DNA of 64,000 nucleotides from DATMER01 sp963741305 (GCA_963741305.1 CAVUHL010000003.1:62001-126000), one strand, 5' to 3'; shown: positions 48,694-58,238, counted from the stretch's first letter. The notes: a model not told the origin generated them from the sequence alone. Numbers and translations: made by a program.

Positions 48694-49118
48694 GGGAGGT
48701 TGCTCTCCTGGGCTCTGCTTAGAGGGCGAGGCTCCCTCTCCTGCGCAGTGGGGGGAGGGTTGGGGAGGGGGCCTCCCATCTTCAGCTTTCCGCTCTTCGT
48801 CCGGTATGATCCTCTCGTCCTAGACCTCGAAATGCTGGACTTGTCCGTCCTCGCCGGATCTATCAGCGGGTCAGCTCCTACAAACACCTCGATCATCCTG
48901 CGCGATCTCAAGTCCCCTACCAGCCAGCGACTCAGACCTTCAGGCTTGGCTGAAGGGGCCTTCCGAAAGCCGGGTGGCGGCCGATTGGCCACCGTCTTAT
49001 GACTCTCTTCCAGCTTCTTGAGGATGATAGACTAGGCTGACTTAGGGCAAGGAGCACAGGTTCTTCGTAGTCGGTAGCAGGTTGAGTTGGTCGTCTCACG
49101 ACTTGAGTATCTAGCCCG
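48694..49118. other. Intergenic stretch upstream of the GHKL island
   Basis: 425 bp. The left part (48720-48775) is G-rich with GGGGGGAGGGTTGGGGAGGGG; the right part becomes AT-richer toward the island. No gene, RNA structure or clear promoter identified; it marks a base-composition boundary. Confidence 0.5.
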
Positions 49119-51352
49119 ATGAAATACTGGGGCGCGAGCAAAGGAATGATCGAGATAAAGAAACCCTCGCCAAGGCCGAAGCACTTCGTCGTGGATGCGA
49201 GGACTCTGCTTACTCTGGGCAGAGATAGCATCAAAGATCATCTTACAGCGATTATCGAGTTGGTAAAGAATAGCTACGATGCAGACGCAACGCTGGTAGA
49301 AGTTCACATAGAATCAGGTACTCCCTCCGACAGCTACATAAGAATAGCTGATAACGGGACTGGGATGACCGAAGAGGATATTGACGACCGGTGGCTTCGA
49401 ATCGGATACTCGGCCAAGCAAGGTGCAACTCTTACGCAGTTAAGCAGGCGACGTACAGGCGAAAAGGGAATCGGACGCATTTCTGCAGACCGTCTTGGGT
49501 CCCGCCTGCTGCTCAGGACAAAGACTCAGTCCACGCCTCCAGTTGCTCTGTCTGTAGATTGGGACCGCTTCAATAAGTCTGGAAACACTTTGCAGACCGT
49601 GGAGATAGATTTTTACCCAGAATCAGAGATTGAGCTCCCCATTGGTCACAGTGGGGCTTCGAAATCCGGCACTGAGTTAATCATCCGTAACCTCCGGCAG
49701 AACTGGCCCAAAGCCGAGGTGGAGGCACTAAGAGAGGAACTCTCTACACTGACCCCGCCATTCGGTGGAGTCAAAGATTTCTCTATAACGCTGACCACTA
49801 ATCTAAGCCACGCATTCTCTGGTATCGTCCAATCCCCTTTCTGGGAGCGTGCAGAGCTTCGCCTAGAACTGGAGCTGGCCGACGATCTCATTACGTACAG
49901 TGTTTCAGGTCAATTACTGCCATCGCCCAAGCGCGACAGCCTGCAATGGGGTCAATTGATTCAGCGAATCGTCAACAACCGGGCCTATTCCCTGAGCCAC
50001 CTAGTTGCGGTCCTGCTAGAATTACGCTTTTGTTTTTTCCTCGTAAGCCAGATCTTCTCAGAGGTACAAGCCTAACTCTGACAGACCTGCGCAACTTTCT
50101 AGATCAGAACGCAGGGGTGCGCATCTATCGCGACAATATTCGTGTTAGGCCGTACGGGGATCCTGAGATAGAGGGAGGCGATTGGCTTGGCCTTGCTGAG
50201 CGAAAGAGTCGTGAGCCTGCTGGCGCAGCAAGAAAGACTTTCAAGATAGCTGCAAATCAACTTGTTGGAGCAGTCTTTATCTCTCGCGATGGGAACGCTG
50301 AGCTGACTGATAGTTCTGCCCGAGAAGGTCTGGTGCATAGCGAGTCTTTCAGTGACCTTCGTCTGCTCGTGCTGGGAGCAGTGACGCTCTTGGAGGCACA
50401 TTATCACGAAAGCTTTCTAACGACGAAGGGTACAACTGACACCCCACAGCGTCCGACGCAAGAGGTTGCTAAGCTAAAGAAGGGCATCAAGAAGCTGAAC
50501 CGTGAGCTTCAAACGCTTGCCGATGTCCTGCCGCGGAGTTCTGCGAAGGAATTCGAGCGTGTTCTTATTCAGGTGAGCGAGGTAAGTCATCGGATCGACC
50601 AAACTCAGAGTTCTCTCAATGAACTTGTGTCCCAGGCTAGTGTCCTGCGTGGATTGGCCACTATCGGTGTAGCCTCCGCTGTGTTCGGTCATGAGATTCA
50701 GAGCGCTGTCGATGAATTTCTAGTGGCTACAAGCACGTCCAGAGAGATTTTGATTAAGAGGCCGGAAAAGATTGAGGAAGCAGTGGAGGAGCTAGGGAAG
50801 GCAGAGAAGTATGCCAAGAGAGTCGGCGCCTGGGGGGCTTTTGCTTTGACGCGGGTACAACGAGACAAGCGCCGCCGCCGCCGCCTTTCAGTAGAAGATC
50901 TTATTGGAAATATGCTCAAGGACTTGAAGCCCGCTTTTGACTCCGTCAATATAAGGATTACAACGGATCTAGCACCAGTAACTGCTACAACCTTTGCGAT
51001 GGACATTGAGGCTCTTCTTCTTAATCTTCTTACCAACGCCTATTCCGCGTGTCAGTTGACGCGGCGAAAGCGCGACATTCATGTTGTACTTTCGCCTGAT
51101 CGTCGGCGCTCGCGCGACGGGTTTCTCATCGAGGTTGCGGATAGTGGGCCGGGTGTCGCCGATGCCCTTAGAGAGAAGATTTGGGAACCGCTATTCTCGA
51201 CAAAGGTAGACCAATCCAATCGGCCAACTGGCACAGGCTTGGGCTTATCGATCATCCAGGCCATCGTTGACGACCTTGGCGGTACTAGAGAAGTGAGTCA
51301 CCATGCCCCGCTTGGTGGGGCGGTTTTTCGAATTTGGCTGCCTTCTGGCTAG
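49119..51352 (+). CDS. Double-GHKL ATPase/histidine-kinase-like protein, frameshifted
   Basis: Two frames make one protein of about 740 residues. Frame 1 (49119-50075; start also possible at 49146): IIELVKNSYDADATLVEV, IRIADNGTGM and a GEKGIGR lid, an HSP90/MutL-like GHKL ATPase. Frame 2 (from about 49990 to 51352): GPARITLLFFPRKPD onward, a coiled DHp-like region (SVLRGLATIGVASAVFGHEI) and a second GHKL domain with LLLNLLTNAYSAC, EVADSGPGV and GTGLGLSI. The shift near 50.0 kb needs one base restored, so it is either a sequencing error or a real disruption. First of a four-gene, AT-richer unit; signalling or energy role inferred. Confidence 0.75.
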
Positions 51353-51363
51353 GAGCTTCGCTG

Positions 51364-52023
51364 ATGCCAAATATAGCGATTGTCGATGATCGTCACGATC
51401 CGCGGGTGACATTACGTCGGAGAATCGGTCTGAACCTACCGGTTGAGTGGGCAGTCATTGACACGCATCCGCTTGAGTCCCTTTCGGACTATCCTGCATG
51501 GATAGTGGAGCATGAAGTCGCTACCCTCGTGCTTGACGAGCGACTACAAGAGCAGATGAACGACTCGGAGGGGCATGCATATTACGACGGCCATGAGGTG
51601 GTGGTTTACCTTAGGCAACGATTGCCAACGCTCCCAATCTTCTTTGTAACTTCGTATCCTGAAGTGTCAGAGGTCGAGGAGCAATATGGTAAGGTCGAAG
51701 GAGTTTTTCCACGACGGGACTTTTTCGATAGCCGAGCTGATAAGCTTATTGAACGCCTAGTCCGCAGCGGCCAAAAGTACGTAGAAGTATATGAGCGCGA
51801 GCTTGCCGACCTGGCTGAAATATCGAGGCGACTTGCGACAAGCACTGCCTCGGACGAGGATCGTAGTCGTGCGGACGCGATACGTAGCAAGCTGAATATT
51901 GCTTTCACTGGAGAGGCTATTTCCGACCGCGCCGCGTGGCTGGACGAGATGAATAAGCGACTCGGGGAACTCGAGGGCCTTCATGCCGAGATTGAGTCAT
52001 TCCTTAAGGGAAAAGGCAAATGA
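51364..52023 (+). CDS. Response-regulator receiver-like protein
   Basis: 219 residues from ATG 51364 (AGGAG). The N-terminal 120 residues look like a divergent receiver: IAIVDDRHDPR (acidic pair), VATLVLDERLQEQ (possible phospho-Asp in VLDE) and IFFVTSYPEVSEVEE, where the usual Thr and Lys sites are FVTSY. The C-terminus is helical and coiled (about 140-219). It is 12 bp after the GHKL gene, so probably its partner. Overlap with the HNH gene is 4 bp (ATGA). Confidence 0.7.
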   Translation: MPNIAIVDDRHDPRVTLRRRIGLNLPVEWAVIDTHPLESLSDYPAWIVEHEVATLVLDERLQEQMNDSEGHAYYDGHEVVVYLRQRLPTLPIFFVTSYPEVSEVEEQYGKVEGVFPRRDFFDSRADKLIERLVRSGQKYVEVYERELADLAEISRRLATSTASDEDRSRADAIRSKLNIAFTGEAISDRAAWLDEMNKRLGELEGLHAEIESFLKGKGK

Positions 52024-52661
52024 GGTGGCGGCGGGTTGCAAAAGAGAATTGTATTCAGCCGTCTACTGGCAGCTATAAAGATTGGAAACATCTGCTTGCT
52101 GCCGAGGCATCTAATCAGTGTGTTTACTGTGCGATTCATGAGAGCTGCATGGGAGGAGTTCGAGTATTTCATGTAGAGCACTACCGACCGAAATCCAAGT
52201 TTGCGGAACTAGTAAATGACTTCCGTAATCTTTTCTACTGCTGTCCAATCTGTAACGCATTCAAGGGAGACGATTGGCCGGGTGAACCTGCCCCGGATCA
52301 TTCATTAGTTGCGTATCCCGATCCAAGTGAAGTCGACTATTGCGACATAATTTTTATTGACCCTGCGGGTATTGTCATGGGCAGTAACACCGCTGGTCGA
52401 TATCTAGAGGAGCGCTTGTATCTTAATCGCGGTCAACTGATTGTTGAGCGCCGACTTGCAGTTATTCGAGATCGAATAGGTGAGCTTGTGGCTCTTTTGC
52501 AGCAAGATGTCTTGGCCTTGCAGGCTTTTGGGACAAACGAGGCCAATGGTTGGCTTATACGCCTTTCTTCTGTTCTTCTCTCGGTTGTCGATATGCAAGC
52601 AGAATTGATGCGGCTGAGGCCTTATGGCGACGAGGACCTATCGAGAGTTCAACATGACTAG
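52020..52661 (+). CDS. HNH endonuclease-like protein
   Basis: 213 residues. Zinc-ribbon HNH: CVYCAIHESCM (first Cys pair), VEHYRPKSKF (HxxP catalytic His region), NLFYCCPICNAFKGDDWP (second Cys pair and Asn). This arrangement resembles HNH_4/AAA-associated HNH proteins of restriction and defence loci. C-terminal about 100 residues are helical. Overlaps the receiver-like gene by 4 bp and the methyltransferase by 8 bp, implying strict co-translation. Confidence 0.8.
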   Translation: MRWRRVAKENCIQPSTGSYKDWKHLLAAEASNQCVYCAIHESCMGGVRVFHVEHYRPKSKFAELVNDFRNLFYCCPICNAFKGDDWPGEPAPDHSLVAYPDPSEVDYCDIIFIDPAGIVMGSNTAGRYLEERLYLNRGQLIVERRLAVIRDRIGELVALLQQDVLALQAFGTNEANGWLIRLSSVLLSVVDMQAELMRLRPYGDEDLSRVQHD

Positions 52662-53829
52662 GGAAGAGTTGTGGCTTGATATGGGCCGACACTTCACACC
52701 TGACCAACTCGCTGGCGATCTGGCTAGTCTTGTTGATGATCACTTCGAAGGAAATTATTCCGGATCTCTGGAGGTTCTTGATCTCTTTGCGGGAGACGGC
52801 AGGCTTGGACATGCAACTAGTGAGCGGCTTACTTCAAGAGGGTTTAAAACGAAGGTGACATACGCCGAAGTCAGGGAGGGCGTGCAGGGCTTGAGTGGTG
52901 ATGACGCGTGGCTCGTTGCCAACGCCTTTAACTTGGAACTAGACGTTCTATTTGATCTTGTTGTCTGTAATCCTCCTTATCGACGTCTCTCTCGATTAGC
53001 TGCTCAAGAATTAGGCTTGCCGTGGGATCGGCTCAAGGCCGCAGCGCACAATCTATATTGTTTGGGTATTCTTAAGGCTCTCCAGCTTTGTAGGCCTGGA
53101 GGGATGGTTGCCGTTATAGCTCCTTTCGGCTGGATAAGGTCTACTCATGCACAGTCATTTCGCAAGCAACTTGCGGGATTCTGTGCAGAAGCTGTGGTTC
53201 ATCCCCAGGCATCAAGGCGCCTATTTGATGGTGTAAGTCAGGACATTGCTCTTCAGATATTCAAGAGAGGCAGTGGGTCGGAGGAGGCTCTGCTTAGAGT
53301 GAACGATAGTATCATCCCTATCGACAGCGGGCGATGCGAGAACTCTGGCTCAACCTTGCCGGGTCCGCGGGTCAGGGTAGGGCCATTAGTTTGGAACAGA
53401 GTGAAGGAGTTTTTGTGCGCCGAGGAGGGAGACACTTATCCGGTCGTGTATGGAGGTTCCATCAAGGGGGGGCGTCTAGATCTTAGATCTGGCCGCTATG
53501 TGGCGAGGCAGTATGTAAAAAAGAGCGTAGTGCCGGCCGGGTTTATTTCGCGGGGTTGTTGCATTCTGCTGCGGCGGACCCTGAGAGGCTGTCCAGGCTC
53601 CTGGACTATTGATGCGACGATAACAGATTCGGACTTCTGCGCAGTAGCAGAAAACCATGTGATCGTCATAGAGGTTGAGAGTTGCGGTATTTCGGCTCGC
53701 ATGCTCTGCGAGAGAGTATTAGTTGAGTTGACAAGCCACTGCCTGCTTCTTGGAAATCCCATTATCAGCACCTCCGCAGTCAAAGCTGCCACAGGCGTTG
53801 CCTTCGCCGATTTGACTGGTGGAGACTAA
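52654..53829 (+). CDS. N6-adenine DNA methyltransferase (Eco57I-like)
   Basis: 391 residues from ATG 52654, with an in-frame ATG at 52624 as alternative. Class I fold: VLDLFAGDGRLGHA (motif I), DLVVCNPPYRRL (motif IV, NPPY) and RPGGMVAVIAPFGWIRS (motif VI-VIII). Residues about 270-391 (YPVVYGGSIKGGRLDLRSG...) resemble a target-recognition domain. Family: type II/IIG gamma-class amino-methyltransferases. Being coupled to an HNH nuclease gene suggests a self/non-self modification module. Confidence 0.85.
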   Translation: MTREELWLDMGRHFTPDQLAGDLASLVDDHFEGNYSGSLEVLDLFAGDGRLGHATSERLTSRGFKTKVTYAEVREGVQGLSGDDAWLVANAFNLELDVLFDLVVCNPPYRRLSRLAAQELGLPWDRLKAAAHNLYCLGILKALQLCRPGGMVAVIAPFGWIRSTHAQSFRKQLAGFCAEAVVHPQASRRLFDGVSQDIALQIFKRGSGSEEALLRVNDSIIPIDSGRCENSGSTLPGPRVRVGPLVWNRVKEFLCAEEGDTYPVVYGGSIKGGRLDLRSGRYVARQYVKKSVVPAGFISRGCCILLRRTLRGCPGSWTIDATITDSDFCAVAENHVIVIEVESCGISARMLCERVLVELTSHCLLLGNPIISTSAVKAATGVAFADLTGGD

Positions 53830-53985
53830 CCCGGAACTGCCAGACAGGTGCCGAGCCGAATAAGTGCCCGAATAAGTGCCATCCGACTGTTGAGGACCGT
53901 TAGGCCGCACAGATGCAGCGTGGCCATCTCCAACTTTTAGCTGACTAATTCCAGTTGGACCGCCCATGAAGAAGAAAGCGAATCT

Positions 53986-54858
53986 ATGAGCACTCAGTCC
54001 AATGACTTGGCACGTTATAAGGAAGGACAACGCCAACAGTGGGATAGCGTTGCCACCGGTTGGAAGAAGTGGTGGCGGGCTATCGAGGACGGCGCGCAAC
54101 ACGTAAGTCAGCGCATGGTCGAACTAGCGGAAGTTAAACCCGGTCAGCGAGTATTGGACATCGCGACCGGCATTGGCGAGCCCGCACTGTTGGCTGCAAG
54201 CCGTGTCGGCACCGCGGGGCTGGTTGTAGCAGCGGACCTCTCATCTCAGATGCTCGATATCGCCCGAGAGCGAGCAAATACGTTGGGGTTGACGAATGTG
54301 GAGTTCATAGAATCGGATGTGGAGGGGCTGAATTTTCCTGATGGCAGCTTTGACGCCATTCTCTGTCGCTGGGGCGTAACATCTCTACCTAATCCATCGA
54401 ATACGTTGGTCGCGATACGGCGTATGCTGACTCCCAGCGGCTCGTTCGCCACTGCTGTTTGGGAAGCCGGACCGAAGGGTCGCCCCATGGCGAGCATTGC
54501 GACGGATGTTGCCCGAGAGATTTTTGATTTACCGTCACCCCAACTCGGAGTTCCTTCTCTGCCTGGATCAGCAAAAGGCGCCTTAGAAAAGGAGATGATT
54601 CACGCCGGGTTTACGGATGTACGCGTTGAAGAGATGACGCTTGCGTTGGAATTACCGTCGACCGAAGACTGCGCTCAATATCTCATGGATGTTTCGCCCG
54701 AATTTGCTACTTTGCTTTCCGATAAGTCGTCTGGACAGCAGAAAAAATTTCGGCAGAGACTCGCCGAAAAGCTCCGGCAGTACGTGATGGTTGATGGAAG
54801 CGTTCGGGTTCCAAATGTAACTATCTGCGCGGCGGGGCGAGTTCAATTTGGCACCTAG
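53986..54858 (+). CDS. Class I SAM-dependent methyltransferase (UbiE-like)
   Basis: 290 residues. LDIATGIGEPALLAA (motif I), VVAADLSSQMLDIA (motif II), FDAILCRWGVTSLPNP (motif IV) and MLTPSGSFATAVWE (post-IV). A small-molecule methyltransferase; no context to suggest substrate. It lies outside the four-gene unit with a 156-bp gap, and its composition is intermediate. Confidence 0.85.
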   Translation: MSTQSNDLARYKEGQRQQWDSVATGWKKWWRAIEDGAQHVSQRMVELAEVKPGQRVLDIATGIGEPALLAASRVGTAGLVVAADLSSQMLDIARERANTLGLTNVEFIESDVEGLNFPDGSFDAILCRWGVTSLPNPSNTLVAIRRMLTPSGSFATAVWEAGPKGRPMASIATDVAREIFDLPSPQLGVPSLPGSAKGALEKEMIHAGFTDVRVEEMTLALELPSTEDCAQYLMDVSPEFATLLSDKSSGQQKKFRQRLAEKLRQYVMVDGSVRVPNVTICAAGRVQFGT

Positions 54859-54984
54859 AAGCGCACGACCCAGTGGCTCCAGCGGACGTCGGCGCCGCGC
54901 GCTGAGGCGACACATGGCGAGGTCGCCGGGCCTTTGAAGACCGGATAGGTCGTTTGGCGGCATGGATGACATGAAGGCAACACG

Positions 54985-55566
54985 ATGGCATACACTGATT
55001 CTCGCGTAACGATCCACATGGCGGCGAGCCTTGACGGCTTCATCGCTCGAAAAGATGGAAGTGTCGACTGGCTCGAGACCTCAGACGAATTTGTAGACGG
55101 CGACACCATGGATCCAGGATTCGTCGAGGCCTTCCTCAAGACGATCGACTGCTACGTCATGGGATCGCGAACCTATGAGACCGCGCTTCGTTTTGAAGCC
55201 CAAGGTTTGGGGTGGCCGTACGGTGATAAACCCACCTTTGTCCTCACTAGCCGGGAGCTGCCGCGGGTCCGGGATACCGTCGAGCTCTACTCAGGCGATC
55301 TTGCGCAGTTCGTGAATGGGCACCTGCGGCCCGCATTCCGTGCCATCTGGTTTGTTGGAGGCGGTGTAGTCTCCGCCGAATGCCTTCGTCTCGGGCTTGC
55401 CGACGAAGTCCGTTATTCGATTTTGCCGATCTTGATTGGTGATGGGGTCCCATTCTTCGAGAAGCTCGACAGAGACATCGCCCTCCACCTGGCGGAGGTC
55501 AAAGCCTACAAGAGCGGCATGGTGGAGCTCTGTTATGAGGTGCGAGGACATCGTACGGCTAGATAG
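54985..55566 (+). CDS. Dihydrofolate-reductase-fold (RibD C-terminal-like) protein
   Basis: 193 residues. RibD_C/DHFR-like pattern: VTIHMAASLDGFIARKDGSVDWL at the start, DCYVMGSRTYE (about 52-62), FVLTSRELP and WFVGGGVVSAECL (about 118-130). These small reductase-family proteins are common stand-alone genes in soil bacteria and their substrates are mostly unknown. Convergent with the OsmC pseudogene. Confidence 0.85.
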   Translation: MAYTDSRVTIHMAASLDGFIARKDGSVDWLETSDEFVDGDTMDPGFVEAFLKTIDCYVMGSRTYETALRFEAQGLGWPYGDKPTFVLTSRELPRVRDTVELYSGDLAQFVNGHLRPAFRAIWFVGGGVVSAECLRLGLADEVRYSILPILIGDGVPFFEKLDRDIALHLAEVKAYKSGMVELCYEVRGHRTAR

Positions 55567-56042
55567 GTGCCACGTGCTTGTTGGGAAGCTCGGTCTCGTG
55601 GTGGACCTCGACGTGGCCGCTTGCCACGGCCAGCGAGCCGTAGACGGGGCACCGGCGTTGGAAGCCGGCTATGAGCTCCGTGGCCTGGGCCGGGCTTGGA
55701 CCGCGCAGCCGAAAGATCAGCTCGACGGATGTGAACACCGTTACGTCAGTCCGCGGCTGCCGCTCGCGGTCGATGCTTCCGCGCACCGTTACCTTCACGT
55801 GCTCGAGTGGGATGTGCGCATCCCGCGCGAGCACTTGAAGGACTTCGGCCCCCGCAGGCGGCGGCGGTGGTGAGGAAGAGCTCTCCGGGCGTCGGCGCCT
55901 CGCCGGGGCAGCCATTCTGCACTGGACCGTCCACGACGAGATGGTGCTGGCGGACGGTGCAACTCACCCTTCCAAAGATGGACGTCGTCTCCGCATGCGC
56001 CTCGTAGGTGCGCACGCCGGCAGGCGGCTCGACGGATTTCAT
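55559..56042 (-). pseudogene. OsmC-family protein, frameshifted
   Basis: Two overlapping frames complete one OsmC/Ohr-like protein. Frame A (from 56042) gives VRTYEAHAETTSIFGRVSC to ELFLTTAAAC; frame B gives EVLQVLARDAHIPLEHVKV to HVEVHHETELPNK. They join if one G is removed from the GGGGG run near 55852 (TGCGGGGGCCGAAGTC). OsmC/Ohr proteins use two cysteines to reduce organic peroxides; one Cys is in TAAAC at the junction, the other in FQRRCPVYG. A homopolymer indel may be a sequencing error. Confidence 0.75.
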
Positions 56043-57070
56043 GTCCGCAGGTCGACGTAGGGCGGCGGCGGCTGGATCGCGGAGTAGTCGTTCTCGAAGA
56101 TCAGGACGTTGCCGTCCCTCGCGACTTCCTTGAAGCCGGCGAACTTGTAGGTGATCAGCATCTGGCGGTTGCGGTCGTTCGACACGAACTCGGCGCGCAG
56201 CTTAACCCCGGCTTCCTTCGCCATGCGCAGGACGTAGTGAATCATGATCATTCCCACGCCCTTGGACATCACGCGGCAGGACATCAGCAGGAGCTTGACG
56301 TTCCAGACGTCCTTATCCATCTCGATGAGGGTGAGGCCGATCTTGCCGTAGGTGCCGTGCCGGTCCTGAAGGCTGGAGACGAGCAATTTGTGGCGCGGCG
56401 ATTTCCGCAGCTCGTCCAGCTCTTCGTAGGAGTAGGTGTAGCCCGTGGTATTGAGCTGATTCGTGCGCACGGTCAGCTCCTCGGCGCGCTTCAGGTCTTC
56501 CTCGCGGCAGGGAGCGATCGTGAAGATCATCCCGAGCGTGGCAAGGAATTCCTCCTTGGGGCCGACGAACTCCTCTTCCTCCCGGTTGCGCCGGATGTCC
56601 GCCATGTACATGCGGCGGCGCTCTTTTGAATCCTCGGTGATGAAGCGCGGGTTGAGCTCCGGCCGGTCGAGCATGCCGTCGAGCTCCGCCGAGTCGATGC
56701 AGAGGACTTTGTCGTGAGAGAAAGCCACCTCTTCGCGCTCGAACGGCTGGTCGTCCACGAAGGCAATGGTATCCAGGCCGATGTTGATGTCCGCCGCGAT
56801 CTGGGCGATGGAGGAGGCCTTGGAATTCCAGTTGATCTGCGGATAGAGGAAGTATTCCTCGATCCCGAATTCCTGGAGCTTCGCCAGGGCCGTATCGTGA
56901 TCGTTGCGGCTGGCGATCGAATGCAGGATGCCGCGCTCGTCAAGGGTCTTCAGGATCTCCACGACATGAGGCCGGAGCCGGACTTCCGTGTCTTCCAGCA
57001 GAATGCCATCCCAGACGGTATTGTCCAGGTCCCAGACGACGCACTTGATCGAGGATTTCTTGTCGCTCAC
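56039..57070 (-). CDS. fkbH: HAD-IIIC phosphatase, FkbH-like
   Basis: 343 residues from GTG 57070 (GGAGG upstream), overlapping the acyl-CoA dehydrogenase stop. HAD motifs: VVWDLDNTVWDG (DxDxT, about 11-22), SRNDHD and FVDDQPFEREE (about 117-127). A C-terminal GNAT-like region follows (SKGVGMIMIHYVLRMAKEAGVKL). FkbH enzymes dephosphorylate 1,3-bisphosphoglycerate and load the glyceryl group onto an ACP, the first step toward hydroxy- or methoxymalonyl-ACP. The gene order fkbH-I-J-K on one strand supports the assignment. Confidence 0.82.
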   Translation of the reverse strand: MSDKKSSIKCVVWDLDNTVWDGILLEDTEVRLRPHVVEILKTLDERGILHSIASRNDHDTALAKLQEFGIEEYFLYPQINWNSKASSIAQIAADINIGLDTIAFVDDQPFEREEVAFSHDKVLCIDSAELDGMLDRPELNPRFITEDSKERRRMYMADIRRNREEEEFVGPKEEFLATLGMIFTIAPCREEDLKRAEELTVRTNQLNTTGYTYSYEELDELRKSPRHKLLVSSLQDRHGTYGKIGLTLIEMDKDVWNVKLLLMSCRVMSKGVGMIMIHYVLRMAKEAGVKLRAEFVSNDRNRQMLITYKFAGFKEVARDGNVLIFENDYSAIQPPPPYVDLRT

Positions 57071-58194
57071 AGCTCCTCCAGCTCGAAGCGCGCGATCGTG
57101 CTCTGCTGGATCTGCGTGCTCCCTTCGATGATCTCCATCACCTTGGCGTCGCGGAAGTAGCGCGACACCGGGAAGTCCTCATGGCAGCCGTTGCCGCCAT
57201 GGATCTGGACCGCGTCCGATGCCGCACGGTTGGCGGTTGTGGACGCGAAGTACTTGGCGACCGAGGTTTCCGCGATAGCGCCGGGGTCGCCGGTGTCGCG
57301 CAAATAGCCGGCCCGCATGCAGAGCAGGCGCGCGGCGCGCACGTTGGTGATCATGTCGGAGAGCATTGCCCGGACGAGCTGGTGCTCGAACAGCGGCTGG
57401 CCGAACTGCTGGCGCTCGCGGGCATAGGCAAGGCACGCATCGAGGCAGGCCTGGGCGATGCCCACCGAGCCGCAGGCCACGCTGTAGCGGCCCTGGTCCA
57501 GCGCGGCGCCCACCACGTGGGAGACGCCGAAGCCGGGGCGGCCCACCATGTCCTCCGTCCGGGCTCCTTCCAGCTTCAGCTCGGCGAGCATCGACGCCCG
57601 GGTGCCCAGGATGCCGCGCAGGGGCGTGACCGTGAGGCCGGGGGTTTCGCGCTCCACGAGGAACGCCGTGGGCTTGCCGTCGAGCTTGGCGAAGAGCAGG
57701 TAGAGATCGGCGATCTGGCCGTAGGTGATCCATTTCTTGGTGCCGTCGAGCGCATAGCCGCCGTCCACTTCGACCGCCTTCGTCTGGATGCTCATGGCGT
57801 CGCTGCCCGCCTCGGGCTCGGAGAGCGCGAAGGCGCCGAGGATCTCCCCTCGGGCCAGGCGCGGCAGCCAGCTCTCTTTCTGCCGCTGGTTGCCCCAGCG
57901 CAGGATGCCCCGGCAGGCCATGTCGTGCACGGTGAGCAGCGAGCGGATCGAGGAGCAGCCGCGCCCGATCTCCTCGGTGAGCACACCGTAGGAGATCATG
58001 TCGAGGCCCTTGCCCCCGTGCTCGGCCGGCACCATGGAGCCGAGCCAGCCGCGCTCGACGAGCTTGTCCACGATACCGCGCGGGGTCGCCTCTTCGCGGT
58101 CCCATTGCCCGGCGTGCGGAGCGATCTCCTGCTGCACGAAGGCGCGGACTTCCGAGCGCAGCGCCCGTTGCTCCGGGGTGAGCTCGATCTTCAT
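57067..58194 (-). CDS. fkbI: Acyl-CoA dehydrogenase, FkbI-like
   Basis: 375 residues: standard ACAD fold with FALSEPEAGSDAMSIQTKA (FAD/substrate loop), WITYGQIADLYLLFAK and the C-terminal QIHGGNGCHEDFPVSRYFRDA. In the Fkb pathway it oxidises the hydroxy-/glyceryl-ACP alcohol toward the malonyl level, together with FkbK. Start ATG 58194. Immediately upstream are two 21-bp direct repeats each containing ATGAAGATC, which pull the start away from its ancestral overlap with the ACP stop. Confidence 0.85.
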   Translation of the reverse strand: MKIELTPEQRALRSEVRAFVQQEIAPHAGQWDREEATPRGIVDKLVERGWLGSMVPAEHGGKGLDMISYGVLTEEIGRGCSSIRSLLTVHDMACRGILRWGNQRQKESWLPRLARGEILGAFALSEPEAGSDAMSIQTKAVEVDGGYALDGTKKWITYGQIADLYLLFAKLDGKPTAFLVERETPGLTVTPLRGILGTRASMLAELKLEGARTEDMVGRPGFGVSHVVGAALDQGRYSVACGSVGIAQACLDACLAYARERQQFGQPLFEHQLVRAMLSDMITNVRAARLLCMRAGYLRDTGDPGAIAETSVAKYFASTTANRAASDAVQIHGGNGCHEDFPVSRYFRDAKVMEIIEGSTQIQQSTIARFELEEL

Positions 58195-58196
58195 AG

Positions 58197-58238
58197 TTTG
58201 ATCTTCATGGCTCAGGGTTTGATCTTCATGGCTCAGGG
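58197..58238 (-). repeat. Two 21-bp tandem repeats duplicating the fkbI start
   Basis: Reading leftward, the unit holds CCCTGAGCCATG then AAGATCAAA and occurs twice, followed by the true start ATGAAGATCGAG. The first ATG overlaps the ACP gene stop (ATGA), encoding MKIKP-stop; the second encodes MKIKL-stop and its TGA overlaps the fkbI ATG. Before duplication the ACP gene and fkbI would have overlapped by ATGA. Confidence 0.8.

Noticed and set aside
48720..48780. G-rich stretch as a G-quadruplex or repeat element
   Set aside because: It is a common low-complexity pattern in high-GC intergenic DNA, without a second copy in the window.
53824..53905. Second attC-like site after the methyltransferase (TAAC ... 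GTTAGGC)
   Set aside because: The outer words resemble R boxes but the inner arms do not pair, and the left word (GACTAAC) does not fit RYYYAAC. Chance is more likely.
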